DNA of 64,000 bases from Microbacterium sp. BH-3-3-3 (GCF_007679045.1 NZ_VEFS01000001.1:1561278-1625277), one strand, 5' to 3'. Positions 38,417-47,479 are shown, counted from the stretch's first letter. The notes: a model not told the origin generated them from the letters alone. Translations and numbers: made by a program.

Positions 38417-40204
38417 GTGACGACTCCGATCGAGGATTACGCGCTCCTCAGCAACTGCCGATCCGCCGCCCTCGTCTCGTCGCAGGGCAGTATCGACTGG
38501 TTGTGCCTGCCGCGGTACGACAGCGGGTCGATGTTCGGCGCGTTGCTCGGCGACGAGTCGCACGGCGCCTGGTCGCTGCGGCCGGCCGACCCCGACGCCC
38601 GGTCGACGCGCCGCTACGACGGCGACACGTTCGTGCTCGTCACGCGGTGGGAAACGTCGACGGGGATCGCCGACGTCTACGACGCCATGCCCGTCGACGA
38701 GGGCGTCGAGGCTGTCGTCCGCCGGGTCGTGGGGGTGGCGGGCGCGGTCGACTTCGTCAGCGAGGTGCGCCTGCGCTTCGACTACGCCCGCGCGGTCCCG
38801 TGGGTGCAGCAGGTCGGCCAGGGCGGCGAGCACGCGATCCTCGCGGTCGCCGGTCCCGACGCCGTGATCATCCGCGGCCCGCGCCTGATCGCGACCGACA
38901 CCGCCCACCGCGGCCGCTGGACGACGGCGGCGGGCGAGAGCGTCGACTCGGTGCTCATGTGGGGGCCGTCGTGGCAGAAGGCCCCGGCGCCCTTCAACGT
39001 CGAGGCCGCCCTCGAGCGCACGCGCGAGTGGTGGGCGGCGTGGGCCGATCGCGTGCAGGCGGCCGGCACCCATCCCGAGCTCGTCACGCGTTCGCTCATG
39101 GTGCTGCGCGCGCTCACGCACTCCGAGACGGGTGGCATCGTGGCGGCGGCCACCACCTCGTTGCCCGAGGCCTTCGGCGGCTCCCGCAACTGGGACTACC
39201 GCTACGTGTGGCTGCGCGACGCCGCCCTCACCCTCAGCGCCTACATCGAGCACGGCTACCTCGACGCCGCGCACCGCTGGCGCGACTGGTTGCTGCGGGC
39301 GATCGCCGGCGACCCGGCCGACGTGCAGATCATGTACGGCATCGCCGGAGAACGCGACCTGCCCGAGCGCGAGATCTCGAGCCTGCCCGGGTACGACGGG
39401 GCCGCCCCGGTTCGTATCGGCAACGGCGCGGTCGACCAGTATCAGGCGGACGTCATCGGCGAGGTGATGGTCGCCCTCGATGCGGCGCGCACCGCGGGGG
39501 TCGCCGAGACGAAGTTCTCGTGGGCGCTGCAGCGCGCTCTCCTCGCGCAGCTGGTGCAATGGGTCGACCGACCCGACCTCGGCATCTGGGAGATGCGGGG
39601 TGATCCGCACTTCTTCACGCACTCCCGCGCCATGATCTGGGCGGCCTTCGACCGCGGCATCCGGGCCGTCGAAGAGGGGGGCCTCGACGGCGAACTCGAC
39701 ACGTGGCGACAGATGCGCGACCGCGTGCGTGCCGAGATCGACGCACGCGGCGTGCACCAGGGCGGCTGGTTCACCCAGCACTTCGACACCGACGAGGTCG
39801 ACGCCTCGCTGCTCGTGCTGCCGCAGGTGGGCTTCTGCGCCTACGACGACCCGCGCATGCTCGCGACAGTGGCCCGCATGGAAGAGACGCTCATGCCCCA
39901 CGGGTGGCTGCTGCGGTACCGCACCACCGGCGTCGACGGGCTGGTCGGTGACGAGCATCCGTTCCTCGCCTGCTCGTTCTGGCTGGTGGGTCAGTACGCG
40001 CACAGTGGCCGCCGCGACGACGCCGAAGCCCTCATGCACCGTCTGACCTCGGTGGCCAACGACCTGGGCCTGCTGTCCGAGGAGTACGACCCCGTGACCG
40101 GTCGACAGGCGGGCAACACCCCGCAGGCACTCTCGCACCTCGCCCTCGTGGGCGCCGCCGATGCGCTCGACAAGACCGCCCCGGGCGGGGCGTCCGGGTC
40201 GTAG
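38417..40204 (+). CDS. Glycoside hydrolase family 15 protein (glucoamylase/trehalase-like)
   Basis: A 595-residue cytoplasmic protein with no signal peptide. The N-terminal beta-sandwich starts IEDYALLSNCRSAALVSSQGSIDWLCLPRYDS, typical of actinobacterial GH15. The alpha/alpha barrel has GSRNWDYRYVWLRDAALTL, GDPADVQIMYGIAGERDLPE and QYQADVIGEVM, and near the C-terminus PFLACSFWLVGQYA. Homologues include mycobacterial trehalases and glucoamylases. Substrate is not decidable. GTG 38417 is preceded by CACAAT at 6 bases, a weak leaderless-type box. Confidence 0.88.
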   Translation: MTTPIEDYALLSNCRSAALVSSQGSIDWLCLPRYDSGSMFGALLGDESHGAWSLRPADPDARSTRRYDGDTFVLVTRWETSTGIADVYDAMPVDEGVEAVVRRVVGVAGAVDFVSEVRLRFDYARAVPWVQQVGQGGEHAILAVAGPDAVIIRGPRLIATDTAHRGRWTTAAGESVDSVLMWGPSWQKAPAPFNVEAALERTREWWAAWADRVQAAGTHPELVTRSLMVLRALTHSETGGIVAAATTSLPEAFGGSRNWDYRYVWLRDAALTLSAYIEHGYLDAAHRWRDWLLRAIAGDPADVQIMYGIAGERDLPEREISSLPGYDGAAPVRIGNGAVDQYQADVIGEVMVALDAARTAGVAETKFSWALQRALLAQLVQWVDRPDLGIWEMRGDPHFFTHSRAMIWAAFDRGIRAVEEGGLDGELDTWRQMRDRVRAEIDARGVHQGGWFTQHFDTDEVDASLLVLPQVGFCAYDDPRMLATVARMEETLMPHGWLLRYRTTGVDGLVGDEHPFLACSFWLVGQYAHSGRRDDAEALMHRLTSVANDLGLLSEEYDPVTGRQAGNTPQALSHLALVGAADALDKTAPGGASGS

Positions 40205-40207
40205 AGT
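40202..40207 (+). promoter_or_regulatory. Leaderless -10 box overlapping the GH15 stop
   Basis: TAGAGT includes the TAG stop of the GH15 gene and ends 6 bases before ATG 40214. Confidence 0.5.
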
Positions 40208-40213
40208 CGCGGC

Positions 40214-40972
40214 ATGGACGACGACGGCGAGCTCGGAAGACTCCGGGAGCGCGTCTACGGCGCAGACGGGGGCAGTGCGACCCCCGAGATGATTGCGCGT
40301 CTCGTCGAACTCGAAGATGATGCGCGCCGGATGCCGTCGGGGGGCCCCGCCGCGGCCGACGACGTCCCGCCGCACCCGTCCACCCCGGTCACGAAGCCGG
40401 ATGCCGCGGCACCGGACGCCCGGCCGAGCCCGCCCCGCGACGAGACGGGTAACCCATCCGTCGAGACCGTGGGCGCCCCGCTCGCCGGCCCCGCAGACCG
40501 CCCGCCCCGCCGCATCCTGCGCTGGACGCTCACCGCGGTCGGCGCGGCGGCTCTGGTCGGCGTGGGCATCGCGATCGGGTCGAGCATTGCCATGCCCGCG
40601 GCGACCGCTGATCCGGCCGTCTCCGACCTGCCCGAGATGGCGTTCCCGCAAACGACGGAAGACGTCATCTCGGCCGACATCATGCGCGACAGCGGCATCG
40701 ACGCCGCGAGCACGCGCTACATCGCGACGATCGACGACTTCCGCATCTATCTCGCCCGGCCCGACGACGGCGACGGCCGCTGCATCGTCGCCTTCACCTC
40801 GAGCGACAACCGCCCGTGGTCGGCGGGGTGCGCCAGCGGAGCGCAGACCGGCGCCGCGGTCTTCGGCATCGATCAGAGCCTCACGGTCGCGATCGGTCAG
40901 CCCAGCGGCGACCAGGTGGCGGGCGAGCCCCTCCGCCTGTCCGACAGCGTCACGGCCTACGTGGCGCCGTAG
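40214..40972 (+). CDS. Membrane-anchored hypothetical protein
   Basis: A 252-residue protein not recognised. A charged, Pro-rich cytoplasmic part (about 1-98) precedes one transmembrane helix (about 100-125, RWTLTAVGAAALVGVGIAIG). The external domain (about 126-252) contains TRYIATIDDFRIYLARPDDG, GRCIVAFTSSDN and two cysteines that may form a disulfide. The domain looks like a small extracytoplasmic sensor or ligand domain. It follows GH15 by 9 bases but has its own leaderless-type box. Confidence 0.75.
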   Translation: MDDDGELGRLRERVYGADGGSATPEMIARLVELEDDARRMPSGGPAAADDVPPHPSTPVTKPDAAAPDARPSPPRDETGNPSVETVGAPLAGPADRPPRRILRWTLTAVGAAALVGVGIAIGSSIAMPAATADPAVSDLPEMAFPQTTEDVISADIMRDSGIDAASTRYIATIDDFRIYLARPDDGDGRCIVAFTSSDNRPWSAGCASGAQTGAAVFGIDQSLTVAIGQPSGDQVAGEPLRLSDSVTAYVAP

Positions 40973-41018
40973 CCCCGCGTCGCGATGCCCGTGACGCGCT
41001 GAACGAAGGAGAACGACG

Positions 41019-41399
41019 ATGTTCCACCCCGATGGTGCGTACTCGGGTCTCGCGGTCGACGACCTCGAGGCCGCACACCGCTTCTACGCCGACACGCTCG
41101 GCATCCGCGTCGAGGTGCTCGAGGGCTCGGGCTTCCTGATGATGCACCTCGCCTCCGGCGGGCGCGTGCTCGTCTACGGCAAGCCCCACCACGAGCCGGC
41201 GTCGTTCACGGTGCTGAACTTCCCCGTCGCCGATGTCGAGGCGGCCGTCGACGATCTCCGCTCACGCGGCGTCGACACGAAGATCTACGACGACGAGAAC
41301 TTCCCGACCGACTCCCGCGGCATCATGCGCGAGGGCGGACCGCTCATCGCGTGGTTCCGCGATCCGGCCGGGAACGTGCTCGCCGTGCTGGAGGAATGA
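41019..41399 (+). CDS. VOC-superfamily protein (glyoxalase/bleomycin-resistance fold)
   Basis: A 126-residue protein with two beta-alpha-beta-beta-beta units. It starts with LAVDDLEAAHRFYADTLGI and ends PLIAWFRDPAGNVLAVLEE, the metal-ligand strand of the fold. AAGGAG precedes ATG 41019. The function is open: members are lyases, dioxygenases or antibiotic-binding proteins. Confidence 0.85.
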   Translation: MFHPDGAYSGLAVDDLEAAHRFYADTLGIRVEVLEGSGFLMMHLASGGRVLVYGKPHHEPASFTVLNFPVADVEAAVDDLRSRGVDTKIYDDENFPTDSRGIMREGGPLIAWFRDPAGNVLAVLEE

Positions 41400-41415
41400 C
41401 CCGCGCACAGAGAAA

Positions 41416-41450
41416 GCGGACGGATGCCGAAGACTCCGGCATCCGCCCGC
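41416..41450. terminator. Terminator between the VOC gene and convergent ABC permease
   Basis: GCGGACGGATGCCG and CGGCATCCGCCCGC pair at 13 of 14 positions with a 7-base loop. Confidence 0.7.
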
Positions 41451-41472
41451 TCGAAAGACCGCGCCGGGGCCG

Positions 41473-42618
41473 TCAGCCCTTCAGCGCCTCGACCAGCTTC
41501 ACACGGGCACCCATGCGCAGCAGCGAGTTGCGGTAGATGCGCGAGGCGACGCCGATGGCGAGCACGCACGAGACGAGCAGCACGATCAGCGACAGCACCG
41601 GCTCCCACCACTGCGCGTCGCCGAGGTACATGCGAAGCGGCATGCCGACGGGGGCCGAGAAGGGCACGTACGACATGATCGTCAGCACGACGGGGTTGTC
41701 GTTGAAGAAGATGACGAGGAAGTACGGCGCCATGATCAGCATCGTGATCGGGGTCGTCGTCGCACCGATGTTTTCCTGACGCGAGACCATCGCGGCCGCG
41801 GCGGCGAACAGCGACGCCAGCAGCACGAAGCCGAACAGGAAGAAGATCGCGAACCAGGCGATCGGCGCACCGAGGGTGTCGAGCACACCCGCCTGACCGG
41901 TCACGGCGAGACCCACCACGGCGACCGCGGCCAGCAGCACGATCTGCGCCATCGCGAGGATCGTGTTGCCGAGCACCTTTCCGGCCAGCAGCACCCGCAC
42001 GGGGATCGCCGAGATGAGGATCTCGACCACGCGCGTCTGCTTCTCTTCGACCACGCTCTGCGCGATGGTGCCGCCGAAGGTCGATGCCGCGATGAGGAAG
42101 ACGAGTCCGAAGCCGAGCGCGATCAGGTAGCGCAGCGCATCGGCGGCGCCCGCGCCGGGGTCGATCATGTCGACGGGCGGGGTCTCGCTCAGCTTCTGCA
42201 GCAGCGTCGAGGGCACGCTGTCTTTCACCACGACGGTGTAGTCGAACGCGGCGTCCGACGATCCCGAGACCAGGGCGGCATCCACCGTCCCGTCTTCGAC
42301 GAGGGCGCGGGCGGCGTCATCGCTGTCGGCGACGGTGACGTCGAGACCCTCGAGCCCCGACACAGCGCTCTCGGTCTGAGAGGTCACGGCGACGGGGGTG
42401 CCGCTGTCGGAGGCGTTGTTGGCGGCGAAGCCGCCCCACACAACCGAGGCGAGGGCCGCGAGCACGAGGATCGCGGTCGAGATGACGAAGGCCTTGCTCC
42501 GCAGCTTCGAGCCGATCTCGCGTTCGGCGACGAGCCAGATGCTCTGCAGCTCGCTGGGGGCGGGGCGCGCAGTGGTCGGCGCGGGCGAGGGCGTGCGGGT
42601 GGGAGTCGAGGTGCTCAC
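41473..42618 (-). CDS. ABC-2 type exporter permease (NatB/YhaP-like)
   Basis: A 381-residue membrane protein. An N-terminal cytoplasmic stretch leads to VAEREIGSKLRSKAFVISTAILVL (first helix), a large extracytoplasmic domain (about 65-165), then five helices including FLIAASTFGGTIAQSVVEEKQTRVVEIL, characteristic of ABC-2/NatB permeases. GTG 42618 overlaps the ATPase stop by 4 bases (GTGA). It works with the upstream ATPase to extrude ions or drugs. Confidence 0.87.
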   Translation of the reverse strand: MSTSTPTRTPSPAPTTARPAPSELQSIWLVAEREIGSKLRSKAFVISTAILVLAALASVVWGGFAANNASDSGTPVAVTSQTESAVSGLEGLDVTVADSDDAARALVEDGTVDAALVSGSSDAAFDYTVVVKDSVPSTLLQKLSETPPVDMIDPGAGAADALRYLIALGFGLVFLIAASTFGGTIAQSVVEEKQTRVVEILISAIPVRVLLAGKVLGNTILAMAQIVLLAAVAVVGLAVTGQAGVLDTLGAPIAWFAIFFLFGFVLLASLFAAAAAMVSRQENIGATTTPITMLIMAPYFLVIFFNDNPVVLTIMSYVPFSAPVGMPLRMYLGDAQWWEPVLSLIVLLVSCVLAIGVASRIYRNSLLRMGARVKLVEALKG

Positions 42619-43499
42619 TGGATGACCTCCTTGAAGATCTCGGCCAGGGTCGGCCGCTGGGGAGAGAAGCTGGCGACGTCGCCGCGCTCCACCGCGCCGC
42701 GGAGCACCCGCTGCGCGATGGTGTCGTCGGCGGCGTCGAAGAGGGCGTATCCGCCGTCGAAGTCGAGCACCGTCACGCCGGGCTCTTCGCGCAGCCACCC
42801 GGCATCCGCGCGCGAGACGAGCTCGTAGCGGTGGGTCGCGTGCTGCGCGCGGAGGTCGTCGCGCGTGCCGGCGGCGCGGATCGTGCCCCCGGCGATGATC
42901 ACGAGGTCATCGCACAGCCGCTCGACGACGTCGAGCTGGTGCGACGAGAACAGCACCGCAGCCCCCGCTGCCGCCTTCTCCTGCAGCACGCCCGCGACGA
43001 CGTCGACGGCGAGCGGGTCGAGGCCCGAGAACGGCTCGTCGAGGATCAGCACGTCGGGCTCGTGCACGAGAGAGGCCGCGATCTGGGCGCGCTGCTGGTT
43101 GCCGAGCGAGAGCGTCTCGACCAGGTCGCCGAGGCGCTCGCCGAGTCCGAGCCGCTCGAGCAGGGCGGTGGCCTTCTGGTTCGCCTCCGCCTTGCCGAAG
43201 CCGTGCAGCCGCGCGAGGTAGGCGATGTGCTCGGCGACCTTCATCTTCGGGTACAGCCCGCGCTCTTCGGGCATGTAGCCGAAGCGCCGCCGATCCGCCG
43301 TGGTCACAGGGGAGCCGTTCAGCTCGACGCTGCCCGCGTCTTTCCCGAGCACGCCGAGGGCGATGCGCATGGTCGTGGTCTTGCCGGCGCCGTTGCCGCC
43401 GACGAAGCCGGTCAGTCGCCCGGGGGCGACGGTGAATCCCACCTCGTCGAGCACGCGGCGTCCGCCGTAGCTCTTGGTGATGCCGTCCAACTGGAGCAC
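42615..43499 (-). CDS. ABC-2 exporter ATPase (NatA/YhaQ-like)
   Basis: A 294-residue ATPase. Walker A is GGNGAGKTT (about 36-44). The signature is SLGNQQRAQIAAS, with LGNQQ instead of LSGGQ as usual in NatA/YhaQ. Walker B is VLILDEPFSGLD and the H-loop is FSSHQ. A C-terminal 80-residue regulatory part ends in LAEIFKEVIQ. GTG 43499 has AAGGGA 6 bases upstream. It is co-transcribed with the permease and lies downstream of a two-component system reading the same way. Confidence 0.9.
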   Translation of the reverse strand: MLQLDGITKSYGGRRVLDEVGFTVAPGRLTGFVGGNGAGKTTTMRIALGVLGKDAGSVELNGSPVTTADRRRFGYMPEERGLYPKMKVAEHIAYLARLHGFGKAEANQKATALLERLGLGERLGDLVETLSLGNQQRAQIAASLVHEPDVLILDEPFSGLDPLAVDVVAGVLQEKAAAGAAVLFSSHQLDVVERLCDDLVIIAGGTIRAAGTRDDLRAQHATHRYELVSRADAGWLREEPGVTVLDFDGGYALFDAADDTIAQRVLRGAVERGDVASFSPQRPTLAEIFKEVIQ

Positions 43500-43608
43500 G
43501 GTGCATCCCTTCTCTCGATGCCTCCACGCTAGAGACGCGGATGCCGCGGCACCTCCGCCCCGAGAAGGGTTCCCGCGCTCCACCGTGAGGGGGAGGGGGC
43601 TCGACGGG

Positions 43609-43715
43609 GGTCCCTGAGCCTGTCGAAGGGCCCCGGAGCGCGCAACCGAGGTCCCTGAGCTTGTCGAAGGGCCCGGGACCCGAACCGCGAGGTCCCTGAG
43701 CTTGTCGAAGGGACC
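43609..43715. repeat. Three copies of the dispersed repeat at a 41-bp period
   Basis: GGTCCCTGAGC(C/T)TGTCGAAGGG-type 25-base elements begin at 43609, 43650 and 43691, exactly 41 bases apart. They lie between the response-regulator and exporter ATPase genes, and each can form a short hairpin. Confidence 0.85.
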
Positions 43716-43737
43716 GGGCCCCGCGGGACCCCGCCCG

Positions 43738-44460
43738 TCAGGCCAGCCCGTGCCGGTGCGCGAGCACCACGGCCTGCACGCGGTCGCGCGCGCCGAGCTT
43801 CTGCAGCACGTTCGACACGTGCGTCTTCACGGTCGCCTCGCCGATGAACAGGCGCGCGGCGATCTCGGCGTTGCTGAGGGCTTCGGCGACGAGGGCGAGC
43901 ACCTCGCTCTCACGCTCGGTCAGCGGCTCGCTGAGGTGCAGGGTGTCGGCGCGGCGGACGGCGGTCTCGGTGACCGTCGAGGTCGGCGCGGGGCTCGCGA
44001 AGGAGCTCCCGGATGCCACGTCGCCGGCGCCCTGCGCGGCGAAGCGTTCGATGACCCGGCGGGTGACCTCGGGGGCGAGCAGCGCGTCGCCCGCGCCGAC
44101 GATCCGCACCGCCGAGACGAGCTCTTCAGGGCCGGCGTTCTTGAGCAGGAATCCGCTGGCTCCCGCCGCGAGCGCGGCGAACAGGTAGTCGTCGCGGTCG
44201 AAGGTGGTCACGATGAGGATTGCGGCGTCGGAGGCGGGATCGGCCGTCAGCAGGCGCGTCGCCTCGAGCCCGTCCATGTCGGGCATCTGTACGTCCATGC
44301 AGATCACGTCGGGGCGCAGCTCGCGCGCCGCGTCGATGGCCGCGCGACCCGAGGCCGCCTCGCCGACGACCGTGATGTCGTCTTCGAGCGACAGGATCGT
44401 GCGGAACCCCGCGCGCATCATGGCGTGGTCGTCGACCAGCAGCACCCGCAGCTCAGACAC
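43738..44460 (-). CDS. NarL/LuxR-type response regulator
   Basis: A 240-residue regulator. The receiver domain (1-120) has LLVDDHAMMRAGF, phosphoacceptor Asp in VICMDVQMPDMDG, and conserved Lys in FLLKNAGPEEL. A linker is followed by a LuxR helix-turn-helix (LTERESEVLALVAEALSNAE, FIGEATVKTHVSNVLQKLGA). GTG 44460 overlaps the kinase stop by 8 bases. The exporter genes downstream on the same strand are the likely target. Confidence 0.93.
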   Translation of the reverse strand: MSELRVLLVDDHAMMRAGFRTILSLEDDITVVGEAASGRAAIDAARELRPDVICMDVQMPDMDGLEATRLLTADPASDAAILIVTTFDRDDYLFAALAAGASGFLLKNAGPEELVSAVRIVGAGDALLAPEVTRRVIERFAAQGAGDVASGSSFASPAPTSTVTETAVRRADTLHLSEPLTERESEVLALVAEALSNAEIAARLFIGEATVKTHVSNVLQKLGARDRVQAVVLAHRHGLA

Positions 44461-45712
44461 GCGACACCTCCGGGGTCAGCAGGGGCACCCGCACGCGCAC
44501 CAACCATCCCCCGCGCGCGCGGGGACCGATCTCGATCGTCCCGCCCGAGGCCGCGGCGCGCTCGCGCATGCCGAGCTGGCCGAGGCCCGGCGTCGACGAA
44601 CCGCGGCGTCCGGTGTTCGCGACCTCGAGCTCCACGGCATCCGGATCGAACCGGAGGCGCACGTCGGCCGTCGCATCGGGACCGGCGTGACGCCGGGCGT
44701 TCGTGAGCGCCTCCTGCGCGATGCGGTACAGGTTGACCTGCACGAGCGGCGGGGGATCGCTCGCGGCCTCGCCGATGACGGTGAGGGTCGTGGGAAGACC
44801 CGCCGCGGTCGCCTCGTCGACCAGTCCCGCGATCGAGGTGAGCCCGTGCGTGGTGGGGGCGGTGTCGGGGGCGGAGTCGCCGTCGGGCGTGCGCAGGGTC
44901 TCGAGCAGTTGGCGCAGTTCGTGCAGAGACGACCGGGCGGATCCCTCGATGCCCGCGAGGTTCTGCCGCGCGGCATCCGGATCACGATCCAGCAGCGACC
45001 GCGCCACCCCGGCCTGCACGCCCATCAGCGATACGTGGTGGGCGACCACGTCGTGCAGCTCGCGCGCGATGCGCACGCGGTCGAGGGCCACGGCCTGGGC
45101 GGCGGTCACCTCGCGCTCGGTCTCGAGTTCGGCCGTGCGCTCCTCGAGGGCGGCGCGCTCGCGCATCTGCTGGTACGAGCGGTTGCCGAAGTAGTACGCG
45201 CCGCCGAAGTACAGCGCGTTGATGAGGATGTTGAGCAGTTGGTAGGCGACGAACGGCGAGAACGCCCCGGCGCGCGAGAAGGGTCCTTCCACGCTCGGGT
45301 CGACCGGCTGCGTGGCCTCTTGGAACATCACGACGAACAGCCACGCGAACATGCCCACGATGAGGGCGATGCGCACGATCGTCGCCCGGCGACGGTTGGT
45401 CTCCCACGCGCCCACCGTGTACAGCGCGATGAACATCGCGATGTTGCCGGCGTACAGCTCGGGGATGCGGAAGGTCACCGCGAGGAAGTACGCGACCGCG
45501 ACGATGACCGCGGCGATCGAGGGCCACCGCCGGCGGAAGGCGATCGGGATCGCGAGCACGGCGACGTATCCCAGCGCGACCGCGAGCGACCCCTGCTGGT
45601 CGCCGTAGATGCCGGAGACCGACGAGAGCACGGCGCTGGTCAATCCGCCCAGGAACAGCACGGCGGCGAGCACGAGGTCGTTGCGTTGCTGCGTGCGGGT
45701 GAGCCGGGCCAT
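44453..45712 (-). CDS. Sensor histidine kinase (DesK/NarX-like)
   Basis: A 419-residue kinase. Six hydrophobic segments (residues about 12-185) are followed by a coiled stretch and the HisKA_3 domain with the phosphorylated His in RIARELHDVVAHHVSLMGVQ. The ATPase part has the N box YRIAQEALTNARRHA and the glycine motif LGQLGMRERA. No large sensing domain, so it probably senses membrane state or a membrane-active compound, as in LiaS/VraS-type systems that control exporters. TACCGT 6 bases before ATG 45712 suggests a leaderless transcript. Confidence 0.92.
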   Translation of the reverse strand: MARLTRTQQRNDLVLAAVLFLGGLTSAVLSSVSGIYGDQQGSLAVALGYVAVLAIPIAFRRRWPSIAAVIVAVAYFLAVTFRIPELYAGNIAMFIALYTVGAWETNRRRATIVRIALIVGMFAWLFVVMFQEATQPVDPSVEGPFSRAGAFSPFVAYQLLNILINALYFGGAYYFGNRSYQQMRERAALEERTAELETEREVTAAQAVALDRVRIARELHDVVAHHVSLMGVQAGVARSLLDRDPDAARQNLAGIEGSARSSLHELRQLLETLRTPDGDSAPDTAPTTHGLTSIAGLVDEATAAGLPTTLTVIGEAASDPPPLVQVNLYRIAQEALTNARRHAGPDATADVRLRFDPDAVELEVANTGRRGSSTPGLGQLGMRERAAASGGTIEIGPRARGGWLVRVRVPLLTPEVSRV

Positions 45713-45718
45713 CCCTCC

Positions 45719-45724
45719 ACGGTA
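45719..45724 (-). promoter_or_regulatory. Leaderless -10 box of the histidine kinase
   Basis: TACCGT on the minus strand, 6 bases before ATG 45712. Confidence 0.5.
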
Positions 45725-45855
45725 GGGGGGAGCTCCGACACCTGCATCCCCCGTGGGGTGGAGTCAAGAGGGGCGGGAATACAGGATGCGTCGTGATGCT
45801 TGCACGTGAATAAATCCGGGCGCCAGGCGCCCCCGTCTTCTCCGAGAGGATCACC

Positions 45856-46422
45856 GTGACCGAGATCGGCTACATCGTCGGCAGTATCTCCAGCACCTCC
45901 ATCAACCGGCGCCTGGCGAAGGCGCTCGAGAAGGTCGCCCCCGAGGGCGTGACGCTCAAAGAGATCCCCATCAAGGACCTCCCCTTCTACTCGCCCGACT
46001 ACGACGGCGACTTCCCCCCGGTCGCGCGCGACTTCAAGCAGGCGATCGAAGACACCGACGCCATGTTCATCGTGACCCCCGAGTACAGCCGCTCGATCCC
46101 CGGCGTGCTCAAGAACGCCCTCGACTGGTCGGCCCGCCCGTACGGCGAGGCGTCGTTCAACGACAAGCCCACCGCGGTCATCGGCACCTCGCAGGGCGGC
46201 ATCGCCACCGCGGCCGGCCAGCAGCACCTGCGCTCCGTGCTCCTGCACTACAACGCCCTGGTGCTCGGCCAGCCCGAGGGCTACATCCAGTCGACCCCCG
46301 GTCTGTTCGAAGAGGACGGCACCGTCACCGACGAGGGCACGGCCGCGTTCCTGCGCTCGATCATCGAGGCGCTCGTGACCCTCGCGAAGCGCACCGCTCC
46401 AGCCGAGGTCCCCGCGGCCTGA
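45856..46422 (+). CDS. NADPH-dependent FMN reductase
   Basis: A 188-residue flavodoxin-fold reductase. Phosphate loop GSISSTSINRRLAKAL at the N-terminus and the signature PEYSRSIPGVLKNALDW near residue 75 are typical of the YieF/ChrR-like FMN reductases. GAGAGGA precedes GTG 45856. It supplies reduced flavin or reduces quinones or chromate; the substrate is unknown. Confidence 0.9.
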   Translation: MTEIGYIVGSISSTSINRRLAKALEKVAPEGVTLKEIPIKDLPFYSPDYDGDFPPVARDFKQAIEDTDAMFIVTPEYSRSIPGVLKNALDWSARPYGEASFNDKPTAVIGTSQGGIATAAGQQHLRSVLLHYNALVLGQPEGYIQSTPGLFEEDGTVTDEGTAAFLRSIIEALVTLAKRTAPAEVPAA

Positions 46423-46474
46423 GGCGCGCTTTCACGACGGGGTCGGGGGTTCGCCCCCGGCCCCGTCTTAGTCA

Positions 46475-46499
46475 GGTCCCTGAGTCTGTCGAAGGGACC
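46475..46499. repeat. Single dispersed repeat between convergent genes
   Basis: GGTCCCTGAGTCTGTCGAAG followed by GGACC: ends GGTCCCT and AGGGACC are inverted. Lies between the FMN reductase gene and the sigma pseudogene. Confidence 0.8.
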
Positions 46500-46520
46500 G
46501 GACGCAGCGTTCCCGGTGGC

Positions 46521-47047
46521 TCAGCCCCCTGTCTTTCCCCCGGGACGGCTCCCCAGCGCCTCGGCCTTCCGCCTGAGCAGCGCGGCCTCGCGCTCGTTGC
46601 GCGTAAGCCCGGCGGCGGTGAGCAGCTCCGCGCGCGCCTCGGCCGATCGCCCGAGGCGCGACAGTAGCTCCCCGCGCACCGACGGGATGAGGTGCGATCC
46701 CCGCAGGGCCCCGGCCGCAGCGAGGGCGTCCACGGGTGCGCAGCACCGTATCGCCGGCGCTCGCGGCGTAGCCCTCGGTGAAGATGAGGTAGGCGGTACT
46801 TCTCGCCTCGCGCGCGCTCCCGACGCCAGCCGTCGATCGCGCGCCGCTTCGCGACGGCGGTGAGCCACCCTCCGGGATTGTGCGGCACGCCCTCGCGCGG
46901 CCACTGCGCCAGCGCCTCGAGCAGCGCGTCGTGCGCGAGGTCTTCGGCGGTGGGGAGGTCGCCGACCACGCGCGCGAGCGTCGCGACGATGCGGGCGCCT
47001 TCGATGCGCCAGATCGCCGCGACGCGTCGCGAGAGGTCGTCGGTCAC
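46521..47047 (-). pseudogene. Decayed ECF42-type sigma factor gene
   Basis: The start (47047 downward) encodes an intact sigma region 2: VVGDLPTAEDLAHDALLEAL then GWLTAVAKRRAIDGWRRERARG. After about codon 88 the frame shifts: YLIFTEGYAASAGD, a hallmark of the family's mid region, is in a second frame. The C-terminal piece ALRGSHLIPSVRGELLSRLG with AALLRRKAEALG is in a third. Sigma region 4 and most of the TPR-like extension are missing, leaving 527 bases where the family has about 1.2 kb. At least two internal deletions occurred. The neighbouring DGPF gene is the usual ECF42 partner. Confidence 0.85.
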
Positions 47048-47053
47048 GTGGGG

Positions 47054-47479
47054 TCAGCGCGCGGCCTGCTCCTCGCGCCAGCCCTCTTCCTTCTGGATGT
47101 ACTCGTTGTCGGCGAAGGCCGCGAAGTCGGTCTCGTCGGTGACCCGGCGCACCTCGAGCGTGTTGCCCGCGATCAGCGGAGCGCGGCGCGCCCACTCCAC
47201 GGCCTCGTCCTTGCTCGACACCTCGATGATCCAGAAGCCGTTAAACAGCTCGTGCGTCTCGCCATAGGGGCCGTCGGTGACGACCGGCTCCTCGCCGCCG
47301 AACTCGACCACGAAGTTCTTGCTCATGTCTTCGGCGAGACCATCGCCGGCGACGAGCACCCCCGCGTTGACCATGGACTCGTTGTACGCGCCCATCTGGT
47401 TGATGACCTGCTCGAACGGGATCCTCTTGTACGCCGCGTACGCCTCGTCGGTGCCGCGCATGATCAGCATGTACTTCAT
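47054..47479 (-). CDS. DGPF/YCII-family protein
   Basis: A 141-residue ferredoxin-like-fold protein. MKYMLIMRGTDEAYAAY is the standard YCII-type start, and TDGPYGETHELFNGFWII carries the DGPF signature (consensus DGPFAETKE). GFWIIEVSSKDEAVEWARRAP follows. Such genes are regular neighbours and targets of ECF42 sigma factors. Here the gene is intact while the sigma gene 6 bases downstream is broken. A TGTCGA-N17-CGAC promoter-like sequence lies upstream. Biochemical role unknown. Confidence 0.88.
   Translation of the reverse strand: MKYMLIMRGTDEAYAAYKRIPFEQVINQMGAYNESMVNAGVLVAGDGLAEDMSKNFVVEFGGEEPVVTDGPYGETHELFNGFWIIEVSSKDEAVEWARRAPLIAGNTLEVRRVTDETDFAAFADNEYIQKEEGWREEQAAR

Noticed and set aside
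46472..47047. Intact short sigma factor
   Set aside because: The open frame continues past codon 88 only as an Arg/Pro-rich shadow; real family segments resume in the other two frames, so it is a pseudogene.
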